Shown: piece by piece, positions 49,121 through 58,936 of the stretch
How positions within the stretch are numbered: the first letter of the stretch is position 1
Layout: each line of letters begins with the position of its first letter
NCBI RefSeq assembly: GCF_004343195.1
Contig: NZ_SMCR01000005.1
Span: forward strand, 62,001-126,000
Source: Biostraticola tofi
GTDB lineage: Bacteria > Pseudomonadota > Gammaproteobacteria > Enterobacterales > Enterobacteriaceae
Length of the DNA stretch: 64,000 bases
Direction: 5' to 3'
Program-made: the position numbers and the translations under genes
The notes under the pieces: generated by a model
Seen by the model: only the letters and a program-made list of their open reading frames with translations
What the model was told of the DNA's origin: nothing
The model's database searches: none

Positions 49121-49395
49121 GGTTCTGCCACGGCCCGCAACCGGTTTTTGTCGGCTGGTTGCGGGTATATGCAGCATAATCGTTGAATACCCTTGAAACA
49201 AAATAAATGAATATGTGAGATTTATCGAAAACCCGGTCACAACTTTCCTTTCATCCCTCCGGCTGCTCTCAGTTTTGCCTACCGTTACTTTGCACCAATA
49301 CATCTCGGTACCGTGCGGGGCGCCCGACGACAAGCGGCAGCGTCCTCATCTTGCCAGGTAAGCTTCATTGCGCAAATTGTGTATAGGAGACAGCC
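49121..49395. other. Intergenic stretch before aldB
   Basis: 275 bases with no gene. An AGGAGA site lies directly before the aldB start codon. Confidence 0.4.
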
Positions 49396-50933
49396 ATGGA
49401 CCTCGATTCAACTGCAGGCCGATTAGTTCCCGGCGAGTATGGTTATCCTTTCGAATTGAAATCACGTTATGACAATTTTATCGGCGGTGAATGGGTAGCG
49501 CCGGTAAAAGGCGATTACTACGTCAACCTGACGCCGGTGACCGGCAAACCGCTGTGCGAAATCGCCAGTTCTGCTGCGGACGATATCGATTTGGCCCTGG
49601 ATGCGGCGCATAAGGCCAAAGGAGAATGGGGCGCATGTCAGCCCAGCAACGGGCCGCCATACTCAATCGGCTGGCCGATCGTATGGAGCAGAATAGTCAG
49701 TTGCTGGCAGCGGTCGAAACCTGGGATAACGGCAAACCGATTCGCGAAACCAGCGGGGCCGACGTGCCGCTGGCTATCGACCATTTCCGCTATTTTGCCG
49801 CCTGTATTCGTGCTCAGGAAGGCGGCATCAGCGAAATCGACAGCCAGACGGTGGCTTATCACTTTCATGAACCGCTGGGGGTGGTGGCGCAAATCATTCC
49901 CTGGAATTTCCCGTTGCTGATGGCCTGCTGGAAAATGGCCCCAGCACTGGCTGCCGGCAATTGCATCGTGCTTAAGCCGGCCAAACTGACGCCGCTGTCG
50001 GTGATGGTGCTCATGGAGCTGGTGCAGGATCTATTGCCGCCGGGCGTAGTCAATGTGGTCAATGGCTCAGGCAGCGAAATCGGTGAATATCTGGCGACCT
50101 CAAAAAGGATCGCAAAAGTGGCTTTTACCGGGTCCACGGAAGTGGGCCAGCAAATCATGAATTATGCGTCGCGTAATGTGGTGCCGGTGACGCTGGAACT
50201 GGGCGGTAAATCGCCTAACATCTTTTTCGCTGATGTCATGGAAAAAGAGGATGCCTTTTTTGATAAGGCCCTGGAGGGGTTTGCCCTGTTCGCCTTTAAC
50301 CAGGGAGAAGTGTGCACCTGCCCTAGCCGTGCGCTGGTACAGGAGTCGATTTACGAACGTTTTATGGAGCGAGCTATCAAGCGCATTGAATCAATACGCA
50401 CCGGTAATCCGCTGGATACGCACACCCAGATGGGGGCTCAAGTGTCTTCAGGCCAGCTGGATACCATCCTCAACTACATCGATATCGGTAAAAAAGAGGG
50501 AGCGGAGATCCTGACCGGGGGCAAGCGCAAGGCCCTGGCCGACGACCTCGCCGGCGGCTATTACCTGGAGCCGACCATTCTGCTGGGCAAAAACAGCATG
50601 CGGGTTTTTCAGGAGGAAATTTTCGGCCCGGTACTGGCCGTCACTACCTTCAAGGACATGGAGGAAGCACTGGAGCTGGCCAATGACAGCGATTACGGTC
50701 TGGGTGCCGGGGTCTGGAGCCGCGACGGTAATATCGCTTATAAAATGGGGCGCGGTATTCAAGCCGGCAGGGTGTGGACCAATTGTTACCACGCCTATCC
50801 GGCGCATGCGGCCTTTGGCGGCTATAAGCAGTCCGGTATCGGTCGGGAAAACCACAAAATGATGCTGGAGCATTATCAGCAGACCAAGTGCCTGCTGGTC
50901 AGTTACTCAGACCAACCGCTGGGCCTGTTTTAA
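49396..50933 (+). pseudogene. aldB: Aldehyde dehydrogenase AldB, frameshifted
   Basis: An AldB-type aldehyde dehydrogenase (NAD(P)-dependent, E. coli 512 residues) split by a one-base deletion near 49632. Frame one gives the N-terminus to [10 protein letters not shown] (FIGGEWVAPVKG visible); frame two resumes at [18 protein letters not shown] and runs to the stop. TGGGGCGCATG would read correctly as TGGGGCCGCATG. The rest is intact: [25 protein letters not shown], the catalytic Cys in [12 protein letters not shown] and EEIFGPVL. A sequencing error would give the same picture, so the loss of function needs checking. Confidence 0.85.
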
Positions 50934-50955
50934 CCCTGGCGGGTTGCCCGCTTGC

Positions 50956-50986
50956 CCGCATGGCGGTCCGGTCTATCGCCATGCGG
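50956..50986. repeat. Perfect inverted repeat after aldB
   Basis: CCGCATGGCG (50956-50965) and CGCCATGCGG (50977-50986) with an 11-base loop and no T-tract. It may stabilise the transcript end or be a weak terminator. Confidence 0.5.
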
Positions 50987-51153
50987 CCTGCCATATCGGC
51001 CGATTGAGCAGCCTGCACCGGGAAACCGGTAGCCTGACGACGGCTTTTCAGTCTTTTCTGACCGTTTTTCAATAATGATTATGATGCTATGACTTTTTAC
51101 GACTATTTTATGAGTGGAAAGTAAAAATTGATCAGCGGGTCAGCGGGGAAGGG

Positions 51154-52167
51154 ATGTCTGAAAAACAGCAGGATGAAAAGATAGCCTGGATCGATAATCT
51201 GCGGGCAGTAGCCTGCCTGATGGTGATTATGATCCATACTACCTCCTATTATGTGACCCAGGGGCTTGGGGTCGGTGAGCACTACTGGATCCTGGCCAAT
51301 ACACTTAATTCCGCTTCCCGGGTTGCCGTGCCGGTATTTTTCATGATTTCCGGTTATCTGTTTTTTGGCGAGCGGCAGGCCAGGGGGAAGCATTATCTGC
51401 GTATCGCCCTGTGCCTGCTGTTTTACAGCGTGATCGGCCTGACTTACATGTCCACTCTGACGCCTATCAATGCGCTGCAAGGGCTGGAAGGCGCATTACA
51501 GAAGCCGGTGTTTTACCACCTGTGGTTTTTCTATGCCATTACCATGGTGTATCTGCTGTCGCCCTATATCCGCGTCAACCCGGTGCCAGCAGGACATATC
51601 GCGTTATTGGTTATACTGCTGGCGGTCATTGCCAATCCCAATACCCCCGCTGTTTCAGTCGGTCATTTCAGCCTACTGCCGGCTAATCTTTATCTTAACG
51701 GCGATACGTTCTATTACGTGTTATATGCCCTGCTCGGTCGAGCAATGGGTCTGCTGGCATTCAGCCGCGCCAGACGCACGCCGCTGCTGGCCGCTGCGGC
51801 GTTTGCCCTTTGCGCGTTGCTGATTGCTTTAGGCACCAAGCGGCAAATGGCCATCAACGGTGATTTTGCCGATACCTATTATGATTATTGCGGCCCGCTG
51901 GTTTTTATTGGCGCCATCAGCCTGCTGGTGCTGTTCAAGACAGCTTTCAATCGGCGGGTGCCGGTGATTCTTCAACTGATATCAAGGCATTCACTGGCAA
52001 TTTATGGTTTTCATGCCTTCATCATCCACTACTTGCGCACTCATGGTCTTGATATCAAATCACTGCCGGCGCTGGATATTGTCTATATATTCAGCCTGAC
52101 CCTGCTGGTCAGTCTGTTGCTGGCCATCGCTGTAGCCAGGATCGACCGGCGGCGCCTGGTCAGTTAG
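51154..52167 (+). CDS. wecH: O-acetyltransferase WecH (acyltransferase-3 family)
   Basis: 337 residues with about ten membrane helices. It adds O-acetyl groups to enterobacterial common antigen, as in E. coli WecH (YiaH). IAWIDNLRAVACLMVIMIHTT contains the family histidine; VPVFFMISGYLFFGE, KPVFYHLWFFYAI and the C-terminal ISRHSLAIYGFHAFIIHYLR match WecH. A GAAGGGA lies before the ATG. Close to glyQS and aldB, consistent with the E. coli region. Confidence 0.92.
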   Translation: MSEKQQDEKIAWIDNLRAVACLMVIMIHTTSYYVTQGLGVGEHYWILANTLNSASRVAVPVFFMISGYLFFGERQARGKHYLRIALCLLFYSVIGLTYMSTLTPINALQGLEGALQKPVFYHLWFFYAITMVYLLSPYIRVNPVPAGHIALLVILLAVIANPNTPAVSVGHFSLLPANLYLNGDTFYYVLYALLGRAMGLLAFSRARRTPLLAAAAFALCALLIALGTKRQMAINGDFADTYYDYCGPLVFIGAISLLVLFKTAFNRRVPVILQLISRHSLAIYGFHAFIIHYLRTHGLDIKSLPALDIVYIFSLTLLVSLLLAIAVARIDRRRLVS

Positions 52168-52177
52168 CCGCTGTGGA

Positions 52178-53092
52178 TTACTCCTGCTGGCGTGATTGGG
52201 CGCGGCGCAGTTGGCGGGCGGAGGAAAACCCTGCCGCCAACGCTGATTTTTCGATGCCCAGTCCCTCTTGTAGCCGCTGCCGGGCAATAGCGACCCGCAG
52301 TTGCTCATGATATTCCCGCACGCTGATACCCAGATGCTCGCGAAAAATCCGCGCCAGGTGACGACTGCTCAGATAGACTCGCCCGGCCAACTGATCCAGT
52401 GACCAATTGGCCTCTGGCTCGCGGGACAGAATATCCTGGGCGCGATGAATGGCCGGATGAAGATGATTGCGGTAGCGCAGCCAGGGGGAGAGCTGCGGAT
52501 CCTCCGGGCCACGGCGAAAATAGACCACCATCTCCCGAGCGACGATCATCGCTTGCCGCGGGCCTACCTGCTCACTCACCAGGAACAGCGCCAAATCGAT
52601 GCCGGCGGTAATGCCGGCACTGGTGTAAATGCCGCGATCCTCGACAAATATCCGATTGTCCTTTACCTGAGCGAGAGGCGCCTGCCGGCGCAGCCGCTCA
52701 ATAATGCTGTGATGGGTAGTGCACTGATAGCCATCCAGCAGACCGGCCTGGGCCGCCAATAATGCGCCTGAGCAGACGCAGACCAGTTGCCAGCGACCCT
52801 CGCGGATGGGCTGTTGCAGGCCCTGCAGCCAATGCCCGGCAATCCGTGACGCCAAAGAGGACAAGGTTCGATCAGAGTTGATGACGCCTGGAATGATCAG
52901 AATGCTGCTGTCCGGCAGGCTCGGCGGTAGCGGGGAGATGTGATTGACGCTGAGTCCGGCAGACGTTATTACCTGGGCCTCAGGCCCGATATAATGCAGC
53001 CTGAAGGCCCCGGACTGCTTCAGCACTTCCGCCGGCCCGGTCACATCCAGCAGCACGGTATCAGGCAACATTAAAAACCAGACATCACGCAC
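52178..53092 (-). CDS. GlxA-type regulator (DJ-1/PfpI domain plus AraC helix-turn-helix)
   Basis: 304 residues from a GTG at 53092, nine bases after AAGGAG; reading further upstream adds a poor N-terminus. Residues 1-190 form a DJ-1/PfpI-like sensor domain (VWFLMLPDTVLLDVTGPAEVL, VCSGALLAAQAGLLDG, TAGITAGIDLALFL). The C-terminal 100 residues form an AraC-type DNA-binding domain (WSLDQLAGRVYLSSRHLARIFREHLGISV). It probably activates the adjacent isochorismatase-family gene on the same strand. Confidence 0.85.
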   Translation of the reverse strand: MRDVWFLMLPDTVLLDVTGPAEVLKQSGAFRLHYIGPEAQVITSAGLSVNHISPLPPSLPDSSILIIPGVINSDRTLSSLASRIAGHWLQGLQQPIREGRWQLVCVCSGALLAAQAGLLDGYQCTTHHSIIERLRRQAPLAQVKDNRIFVEDRGIYTSAGITAGIDLALFLVSEQVGPRQAMIVAREMVVYFRRGPEDPQLSPWLRYRNHLHPAIHRAQDILSREPEANWSLDQLAGRVYLSSRHLARIFREHLGISVREYHEQLRVAIARQRLQEGLGIEKSALAAGFSSARQLRRAQSRQQE

Positions 53093-53132
53093 GGTGTTAT
53101 TCTCCTTATCCCTGGCCGGCAGGCAGGGGCAA

Positions 53133-53687
53133 TCAGGCGTCAGTGGCATCCAGACTCTGGATGCAGCCTTCAACATCACTTATCCGGGCAAAACGGTCAA
53201 TCAATACCGTCTCGGTGCGATGTTTGAGTTCGGTGCTATCAAGAGTAATACCGCCATGGGTCATAGGGAAAGTCAGCGTGGCGGGGGTGACGAAAGTCAC
53301 GCTGAACCCCAGATCGGACGCCACTCTGGCGGTGGTTTCACAGCACTGCTCGGTACGCATGCCGGCGATGATCAGATGGTCAACCTGCTTCTGGCGCAGC
53401 CATTCCTCGAGGCCGGAATCGGTCAGGGCATTATGCACATGTTTGTAAAAAGTCGCCGCCGGCTGGTGGGTCAGAAAGGGTAAGCGTTCGATTAATCCTG
53501 AGTCGCGGGTGAAGGGCCATGCTTTGCCGATGTGAAATACATCGATAAGCAGCACTTCACGCTGGCGGCATTGTTCTATCAGCGACAACAATGCGGTCTG
53601 GAATGCCGGTACCTCGGCTTCATCCCAGAACGGCTGGTGCAGGAAAGAGTGCTGTACATCAATGATCAGTAATGCGCTGCATGTCAT
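53133..53687 (-). CDS. Isochorismatase-family cysteine hydrolase
   Basis: 184 residues from the ATG at 53687 (AGGAG seven bases upstream). LLIIDVQHSF carries the catalytic Asp, the FYKHVHNALTDSGLEEWL helix the Lys, and IIAGMRTEQCCETTARVASDLGF the catalytic Cys. Family members hydrolyse amides such as nicotinamide or N-carbamoylsarcosine, or isochorismate; the substrate here is unknown. It lies 40 bases upstream of the GlxA-type regulator gene. Confidence 0.85.
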   Translation of the reverse strand: MTCSALLIIDVQHSFLHQPFWDEAEVPAFQTALLSLIEQCRQREVLLIDVFHIGKAWPFTRDSGLIERLPFLTHQPAATFYKHVHNALTDSGLEEWLRQKQVDHLIIAGMRTEQCCETTARVASDLGFSVTFVTPATLTFPMTHGGITLDSTELKHRTETVLIDRFARISDVEGCIQSLDATDA

Positions 53688-53929
53688 TTTCGGACTCCTA
53701 ATTGATGGTATAGCACCATCATGCACAAGGAGCGGGAAATAGGACATGCCAAAAACGGACATCATAGTGCGCGGGACGGACCCGATGTGGAGTGTCATTA
53801 GCCAGATGGCCGGCAGGCTATCGGTGGGATTCCTGCCGGGTAACTGCGACACCCGGCAGGCGAGCGCGGCAGGCTTGCAGGCAGCGTTAACTGCATATCG
53901 AGGGCAACTGTCAAGCCCGGCCGCAAGAC
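53688..53929. other. Intergenic stretch
   Basis: About 240 bases between the hydrolase and the DJ-1-like gene; nothing recognisable. Confidence 0.4.
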
Positions 53930-54511
53930 TTATGGCGCGGTGTGGGTGCGCCAGTAATCGTAATAGATATGCTCAACCTGATCGTCGGTTTTCTGGCTAT
54001 TCCCGCTCAGGCGCCAGGCCAGGGTAAAGGCGAAATCAAAAGCGACGCCCAGCCCCTTACCGCTGAGCAGGTTGCCATCTTCCACCACTTTGGCATCCAC
54101 GTATTGGCCGTCAGATACTGTCTCATGCAGGTCGCCGGAGCAGACGTAGCGACGTCCCTTAAGCAGGTCATTGCCGCCCAGCACTCTGGCGGCGGCGGAA
54201 CAAATCGGGCAAATCAGCTTACCCGCCTCGTCATGCCGTCGGATAAACTCCGCCACCATGGGATTGGCCGCCAGATTTACCGAACCTTGCGGGCCGCCGG
54301 GCAGGACTACCGCGTCATACAGTTCATCCAGTTTTCGTTCCAGCAGGTCGTCGCCAAACATCCTTATCTGGTGATAGCTTACCAGTTCCAGCCGATCCTG
54401 GCAGGACAGCATTTCCACCTCTATATCAAGACGGCGCAGCACATCAATGACGATGATGGCTTCCGCTTCCTCAAATCCCTTCGCCAGTAACACAGCGACT
54501 TTTTTGGACAT
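53930..54511 (-). CDS. DJ-1/PfpI family protein
   Basis: 193 residues from the ATG at 54511 (GGAGGAAAT upstream). The flavodoxin-like DJ-1 fold is visible in VAVLLAKGFEEAEAIIVIDVLRR and AVVLPGGPQGSVNLAANPMV. The nucleophile elbow reads LICPICSAAARVL, giving the reactive Cys. Members are protease-, glyoxalase- or deglycase-like stress proteins; activity here is unknown. Confidence 0.85.
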   Translation of the reverse strand: MSKKVAVLLAKGFEEAEAIIVIDVLRRLDIEVEMLSCQDRLELVSYHQIRMFGDDLLERKLDELYDAVVLPGGPQGSVNLAANPMVAEFIRRHDEAGKLICPICSAAARVLGGNDLLKGRRYVCSGDLHETVSDGQYVDAKVVEDGNLLSGKGLGVAFDFAFTLAWRLSGNSQKTDDQVEHIYYDYWRTHTAP

Positions 54512-54621
54512 ATTTCCTCCGCTGAATACCCATAAGATGCTGACAGGGTAGCATAGGAAATTGAAATAAATAGAACGTCGTTTCATTTTTAAGAGATGAT
54601 CGGCGTTTTCATTGCCTCAGC

Positions 54622-54645
54622 GCAAAAAAGAGCCTCGAAAGGCCC
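54622..54645 (-). terminator. Terminator after the VOC gene
   Basis: Minus strand GGGCCT-TTCG-AGGCTC (54645-54630, one wobble pair), then TTTTTT. It isolates the VOC gene from the DJ-1-like gene downstream. Confidence 0.75.
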
Positions 54646-54721
54646 GGCGGGAATCTGCTGTGGAGGGCTGCCTGGTGACCGGTGTGGCACCGCCTACAGG
54701 CAGCAGGGGTAGAAAACCGAA

Positions 54722-55081
54722 TCAGTCGTCTTCCGTCCAGACGCCGAGAATATAGCCGTCCGGATCCTTGAAATGAAAGCGCTGACCGCCGGGGAAGGCG
54801 AAAATGGGCTTTACTATCTCGGCCCCGGCGGCTTCCAGTTTCTTCTGCGTTTCATGAAGATGGCTGGCATAGAAAATGACCAGCGGTCCGCCGCCCGGCG
54901 TTACCGGCTCGGTAGAGGAAAAGCCGCCGGTGATGCGACCGTCGAAAAATTCACTGTAGGTGGGTCCGTAGTCGGTGAACACCCAGCCGAACACGTCGCC
55001 GTAAAACTGCTTGGATCGTTCTATATCGGTGACGTTGAACTCAACGTAATCGACCTGACCATTGGCGCCGATTTCTTTCAT
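54722..55081 (-). CDS. VOC/glyoxalase-fold protein
   Basis: 119 residues from the ATG at 55081 (GGGAGA upstream). A two-module vicinal-oxygen-chelate fold: VDYVEFNVTDIERSKQFYGDVFGW in the first module; AGAEIVKPIFAFPGGQRFHFKDPDGYILGVW in the second, the typical FxDPDGxxLxV end. The metal-binding pattern is incomplete, so an enzyme or a binding protein are both possible. Confidence 0.82.
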   Translation of the reverse strand: MKEIGANGQVDYVEFNVTDIERSKQFYGDVFGWVFTDYGPTYSEFFDGRITGGFSSTEPVTPGGGPLVIFYASHLHETQKKLEAAGAEIVKPIFAFPGGQRFHFKDPDGYILGVWTEDD

Positions 55082-55272
55082 CTTTATTCTCCCGTACAGA
55101 TAGAGGACTTGAGTATGGACGATGGCCATTGTGTGGGCCAGGCATACTCTTGGAATGAAGTTCCGGCAAAACGCCCAGAGAGAAAAGTATAGCCCGATGT
55201 GGATTTACCGGCCGTTAATACAGCGCGTTAATTCGAACTGAGCCTTATCAGCCGGGTGGCAAGCGGGCAGGG

Positions 55273-55791
55273 TCAAGCCTGACGGGGATTATGCCAGAGG
55301 GTGGTAATCCCTCCATGGTCACCGGTTATCGGATCATGTGCAGGCACCGACACCTTGGCCAGACGCTGCTGCCGCTGGTGTAGTTTCTCTGGTTCATCAC
55401 GACACAGGTCTGCGCTGACACCGGGCGGATAGGCGCCGACCGCCTCGAAATCGCGACTGTTATCGATGGCCTTGTGACCGACGCCTGCCGGGATCAGCAC
55501 CGCATCCCCGTAAGCAATTTCAATGACCGGGCCGTTTTCTCCGCCGAACTGGATCTTGGCCTGGCCGGCAAATACGCCCAGCAGTTCATGGGCATCGCTG
55601 TGGAAATGGGTATAGGGATAGATGCCGAAGCGCCACTGGGCCGGCCAGTCGTTTTCGGCAAAATGCCGCTCAAACCAGGCTGCGGCATCGGTGGTAGCCG
55701 CGGGCAGCACCCGCCGATAAATCACCAGCGGCAGAGGGCTATTGGGAACGCCGCCATCGGCATCGTTCAGCAAAAGGGTTTCAACTTTCAT
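55273..55791 (-). CDS. Cupin-domain protein (YjlB-like)
   Basis: 172 residues. The central cupin has HFHSDAHELLGVFAGQAKIQFGG (metal-binding histidines and Glu) and GDAVLIPAGVGHKAI (third His). The N-terminal LLNDADGGVPNSPLPLVIYR and C-terminal HDPITGDHGGITTLWHN segments are those of YjlB-type proteins of unknown function. Confidence 0.82.
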   Translation of the reverse strand: MKVETLLLNDADGGVPNSPLPLVIYRRVLPAATTDAAAWFERHFAENDWPAQWRFGIYPYTHFHSDAHELLGVFAGQAKIQFGGENGPVIEIAYGDAVLIPAGVGHKAIDNSRDFEAVGAYPPGVSADLCRDEPEKLHQRQQRLAKVSVPAHDPITGDHGGITTLWHNPRQA

Positions 55792-55981
55792 GGTCTTCTC
55801 CCTGATGGGCGATATAACACGCCGGTTATGTCATCTATAGCAATAATTAATAACAGCATAGTCAACATTATACGATGGCGCATCGATTTACATACCCCTC
55901 CGATCAGGCATAAGCTAACCACCGACGGTCAATCTGCGGCTCACTGCCGTGTGACTCATTTTAGTTAACAGGAGTTTTGTC

Positions 55982-56581
55982 ATGAGTAACGCTTTTCTCG
56001 ATACCATCAAGGCCCGCCGTTCAATTTATGCTATCGGCAAGAATGTGACGCTAGCTGAAGATGAAATTGTTCAATTGGTAAAAGAAGCTGTCAAGCAAAG
56101 CCCGTCGTCCTTCAATTCCCAAACCTCCCGGGTCGTTGTGCTGTTTGGACAGCAAAGCGAAAAATTATGGGATATCGTTAAAGAAACCCTGAGGAAAATT
56201 GTGCCGGCGGAAGCCTTCGGCACCACTGAAGCCAAGCTAGCCTCTTTTGCCGCCGGCGTCGGCACCGTACTGTTTTTCGAAGATACCAAGGTGGTAGACG
56301 AACTGCAGAAACAGTTTGCGGCTTATGCCGATAACTTCCCTATCTGGTCGGAACATTCGACCGGTATCGCTCAATTTTCGGTATGGTCGGCTCTGGCCCA
56401 GGAACGCATCGGCGCTAGCCTACAGCACTATAATCCGATCATTGATGATGAAGTGAAACAGACCTGGCAGTTGCCTGACAGCTGGAAACTGCGTGCCCAG
56501 CTGCCTTTTGGTTCCATTGAGAAACCGGCCGGGGAAAAGACCTATATCTCCGATGAACAGCGTTTCCGTATTTTCAAATAA
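55982..56581 (+). CDS. Nitroreductase-family oxidoreductase
   Basis: 199 residues from an ATG with AACAGGAG upstream. FMN-binding nitroreductase fold of the Frm2/YdgI-like branch: IKARRSIYAIGKNVTLAEDE (FMN-phosphate arginines), KQSPSSFNSQTSRVVVLFG, SHSTGIAQFSVWSAL-like (WSEHSTGIAQFSVWSALAQERIG) and LPFGSIEKPAGEKTY. Probably uses NAD(P)H on quinones or nitro compounds; the natural substrate is unknown. Confidence 0.86.
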   Translation: MSNAFLDTIKARRSIYAIGKNVTLAEDEIVQLVKEAVKQSPSSFNSQTSRVVVLFGQQSEKLWDIVKETLRKIVPAEAFGTTEAKLASFAAGVGTVLFFEDTKVVDELQKQFAAYADNFPIWSEHSTGIAQFSVWSALAQERIGASLQHYNPIIDDEVKQTWQLPDSWKLRAQLPFGSIEKPAGEKTYISDEQRFRIFK

Positions 56582-56800
56582 ATCAGTAATATAGACTCCA
56601 TGCTGGCAGAGATCGACAGGGATGTTGATTTGATTGGCCGGCTAACACTCGTATTCGCTTCATAACAGGCTACAGTTAATCACTGGGCTGGCTAAAAAAC
56701 ACTCAATCGCAAGTTTTAATGGCTCTGGCAGCGTGGCAATAGCATAATGCGCTGGCAAATGACTGCGTATGAGCGTCTGTGACGAATAAGGAGAGTAACT

Positions 56801-56893
56801 ATGACCAGAATGTTGATTGTATTCCTGTTTTTTATCGCTATCTGTGCCGGCATCATGATGGTACAGATGGGTGGGCGTTATCCGTGGATTTAA
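56801..56893 (+). CDS. 30-residue single-span membrane peptide
   Basis: An ATG with a consensus AAGGAG seven bases upstream (56787-56793) opens a 30-codon frame ending in TAA. The peptide MTRMLIVFLFFIAICAGIMM continues with a short polar end rich in Gly, Arg and Trp. This is one hydrophobic helix, as in the small single-span membrane proteins of enterobacteria (for example MgtS, YncL), though I do not recognise this one. It stands alone between a nitroreductase and mdtG. Confidence 0.65.
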   Translation: MTRMLIVFLFFIAICAGIMMVQMGGRYPWI

Positions 56894-56939
56894 ACGCTGT
56901 CGGGTGAAATGAGGTCCTGACGAGGCAGATAATGCAGCC

Positions 56940-58148
56940 TCAGGATGAGGCAGACTGCCTGATTTTACGAAAACCAGACCAAAGCTGTAGTGTATTGACC
57001 AATACCAGCAGGGCTGTAACGATAAATACCCATCGAAAACCCATGACCGCCGATACACTTGAGCCTATAAGCGGTCCCGCGACATTGCCAAGATACATGA
57101 ATGATTGGTTATAGCCGAAGATGCGGCCGGTTACCCTGTCGCTCGAATGCTTGACCAGCAGTGTCTGCACCGCAGGCATTAGCGCGCCTTCGGCAAATCC
57201 CATCAGAAAGCGCAATACGGCCAGCTGCAGCGGGGTATTGACCAGCGCCATAAACGAAAACAGCACGATCATCACCATCATGGCGGCCAGCAGAATGCGC
57301 GATGTCCCGATGCGATCTCCCAGGCGGCCAAGTCGCGGTGCCGCCAGCAGTGCCGATATGCCTGGCACGGCGGCAATCGCGCCGCTGATAAAGGCAATGT
57401 CGTTGATGCCGGGTGAAATATCTTTGATAAACAGCGTCAGTATTGGGCTTATCGAACTGTTGGTCAGCTGAATCATCATGGTGGTGATAAACAGGGTCAG
57501 GATAAGCCGCGGGTAGGGTAATGAAGCGAAGATTGCCCGGCCCTTGAGCTGGTCGACTTTGCGCACCACTAACCGCCGCTCTTTAATTAAAAACAGCGTA
57601 ATCAAGAAACTGACCAACATCAGGGATGCCGTTACCAGGAATACTACCCGCAAACCGAGATGATCCGCCATGAATCCCCCCAGCAGGGGGCCGATGATGA
57701 CGCCTGAAACCTGGCCGGTAGAAAGCGTGCCCAGCGCCCAACCGCTTTTCTCGCGCGGCACTTGGGATGCCACTAATGCCATGGCGTTAGGAATATAGCC
57801 TGAGGTAAGGCCCATCAGCGCTCTGAGGAAAAACAGCTGGTAGACGTTGCTGGCAAAGCCCTGCAGTGCAATCACCACCGCCATGCCGAGCGAGGCCCGC
57901 AACAGCATCAGTTTGCGGCCCTTGCGATCGGCAACACTGCCCCAGAACGGCGATGCTATCGCCGATACCAGGAAGGTCGCACTGAACACCAACCCCGACC
58001 AGACGCTCAGGGCTTCATGGGACCTGACGCCAAGCTGCTCTACATACAACGGTAAAAACGGCAGGATTTGGCTCATCGCCAGACCGGTGAAAAAACACCC
58101 AAACCATACCGAGATGATATTGACTTTCCAGGCTTCCATTTTTCGCAT
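56940..58148 (-). CDS. mdtG: Multidrug efflux MFS transporter MdtG
   Basis: 402 residues (E. coli 408) with twelve membrane helices. It exports drugs in exchange for protons. MSQILPFLPLYVEQLGV, the SVADRKGRKLMLLRASLGM loop motif, QVPREKSGWALGTLSTGQVSG (motif C region) and GRIFGYNQSFMYLGNVAGPL match MdtG (YceE). The start may be the ATG three codons later. Confidence 0.9.
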   Translation of the reverse strand: MRKMEAWKVNIISVWFGCFFTGLAMSQILPFLPLYVEQLGVRSHEALSVWSGLVFSATFLVSAIASPFWGSVADRKGRKLMLLRASLGMAVVIALQGFASNVYQLFFLRALMGLTSGYIPNAMALVASQVPREKSGWALGTLSTGQVSGVIIGPLLGGFMADHLGLRVVFLVTASLMLVSFLITLFLIKERRLVVRKVDQLKGRAIFASLPYPRLILTLFITTMMIQLTNSSISPILTLFIKDISPGINDIAFISGAIAAVPGISALLAAPRLGRLGDRIGTSRILLAAMMVMIVLFSFMALVNTPLQLAVLRFLMGFAEGALMPAVQTLLVKHSSDRVTGRIFGYNQSFMYLGNVAGPLIGSSVSAVMGFRWVFIVTALLVLVNTLQLWSGFRKIRQSASS

Positions 58149-58229
58149 GCGTCAGTGACCGAACTTCAGGGTATAAGGTTAACACGCTAATAGTATATGG
58201 TGATCACAAACTAACCCTCGAAACCGCAT

Positions 58230-58841
58230 TCAGCCTTTGGCCGTCCGTTGCGAATAGCCGTCCCGGTACTCCGCCGTCAGGCGGCTGAGCCAGTCTTGGC
58301 TGACGCGATGCGGCTCCTGCTGCAGTGTCAACAGGCCTGCATCCAGGATGTCTCTGGCCTGCCGCCATAAATGGGGGTCGCCTTCGGTCAGCACTTCAAT
58401 CTGCAGCTTTTTTTCGACCAGATAGTAACGGGCAAACTGAGCATCATAGGTGATGATAGAACAGGTATTGTCGATAATATCTGCCAGTTTGATGGTTTTG
58501 GCATGAGAGGATGCGCATGCCATATGTAGCAGGGCCGCACGGGTTTTTTCAATGCGCGGGCAATCGGCAGGGGTGGCCGGGGTGGTTAGCATCTCAACCA
58601 ATTCGGCAACTGCCCGGCCAAAACGTTGATCGATATCCTTAAGCGTGACGTCGGTATCTTCGACGGTATCGTGAAGCCAGGCTGCCGCCAGCATGTCTTC
58701 GCTGTGGCTAACGCTGCGTACTCGTTCAACCACCGCCGCCGGGTGGATGATATAGGGCTCAAGGGTATACTTCCGGCGTTGATCCCGGCTGGCATGAGCA
58801 TGACTGGCGAAACGTCTGGCTCGATTTTCAAGGCTATGCAT
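58230..58841 (-). CDS. HD-domain phosphohydrolase (SAH/SpoT-hydrolase-like)
   Basis: 203 residues. YTLEPYIIHPAAVVERVRSV, then the metal-binding HD in AAAWLHDTVEDTDVTLKDI and FGRAVAELVEMLT, then KTIKLADIIDNTCSI are the RelA/SpoT-hydrolase HD motifs. Small alarmone hydrolases of this kind may remove ppGpp, but the substrate here is not established. It is divergent from ohrR, 95 bases away. Confidence 0.78.
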   Translation of the reverse strand: MHSLENRARRFASHAHASRDQRRKYTLEPYIIHPAAVVERVRSVSHSEDMLAAAWLHDTVEDTDVTLKDIDQRFGRAVAELVEMLTTPATPADCPRIEKTRAALLHMACASSHAKTIKLADIIDNTCSIITYDAQFARYYLVEKKLQIEVLTEGDPHLWRQARDILDAGLLTLQQEPHRVSQDWLSRLTAEYRDGYSQRTAKG

Positions 58842-58936
58842 TTCTTACCCTCTTCTCGGGACGGTGACGTTGTCGGGTTGGTCGGATAAAATGAAACTAC
58901 TTGCTATTATGTAGTGCGCTATGTAATCTGTCCACT

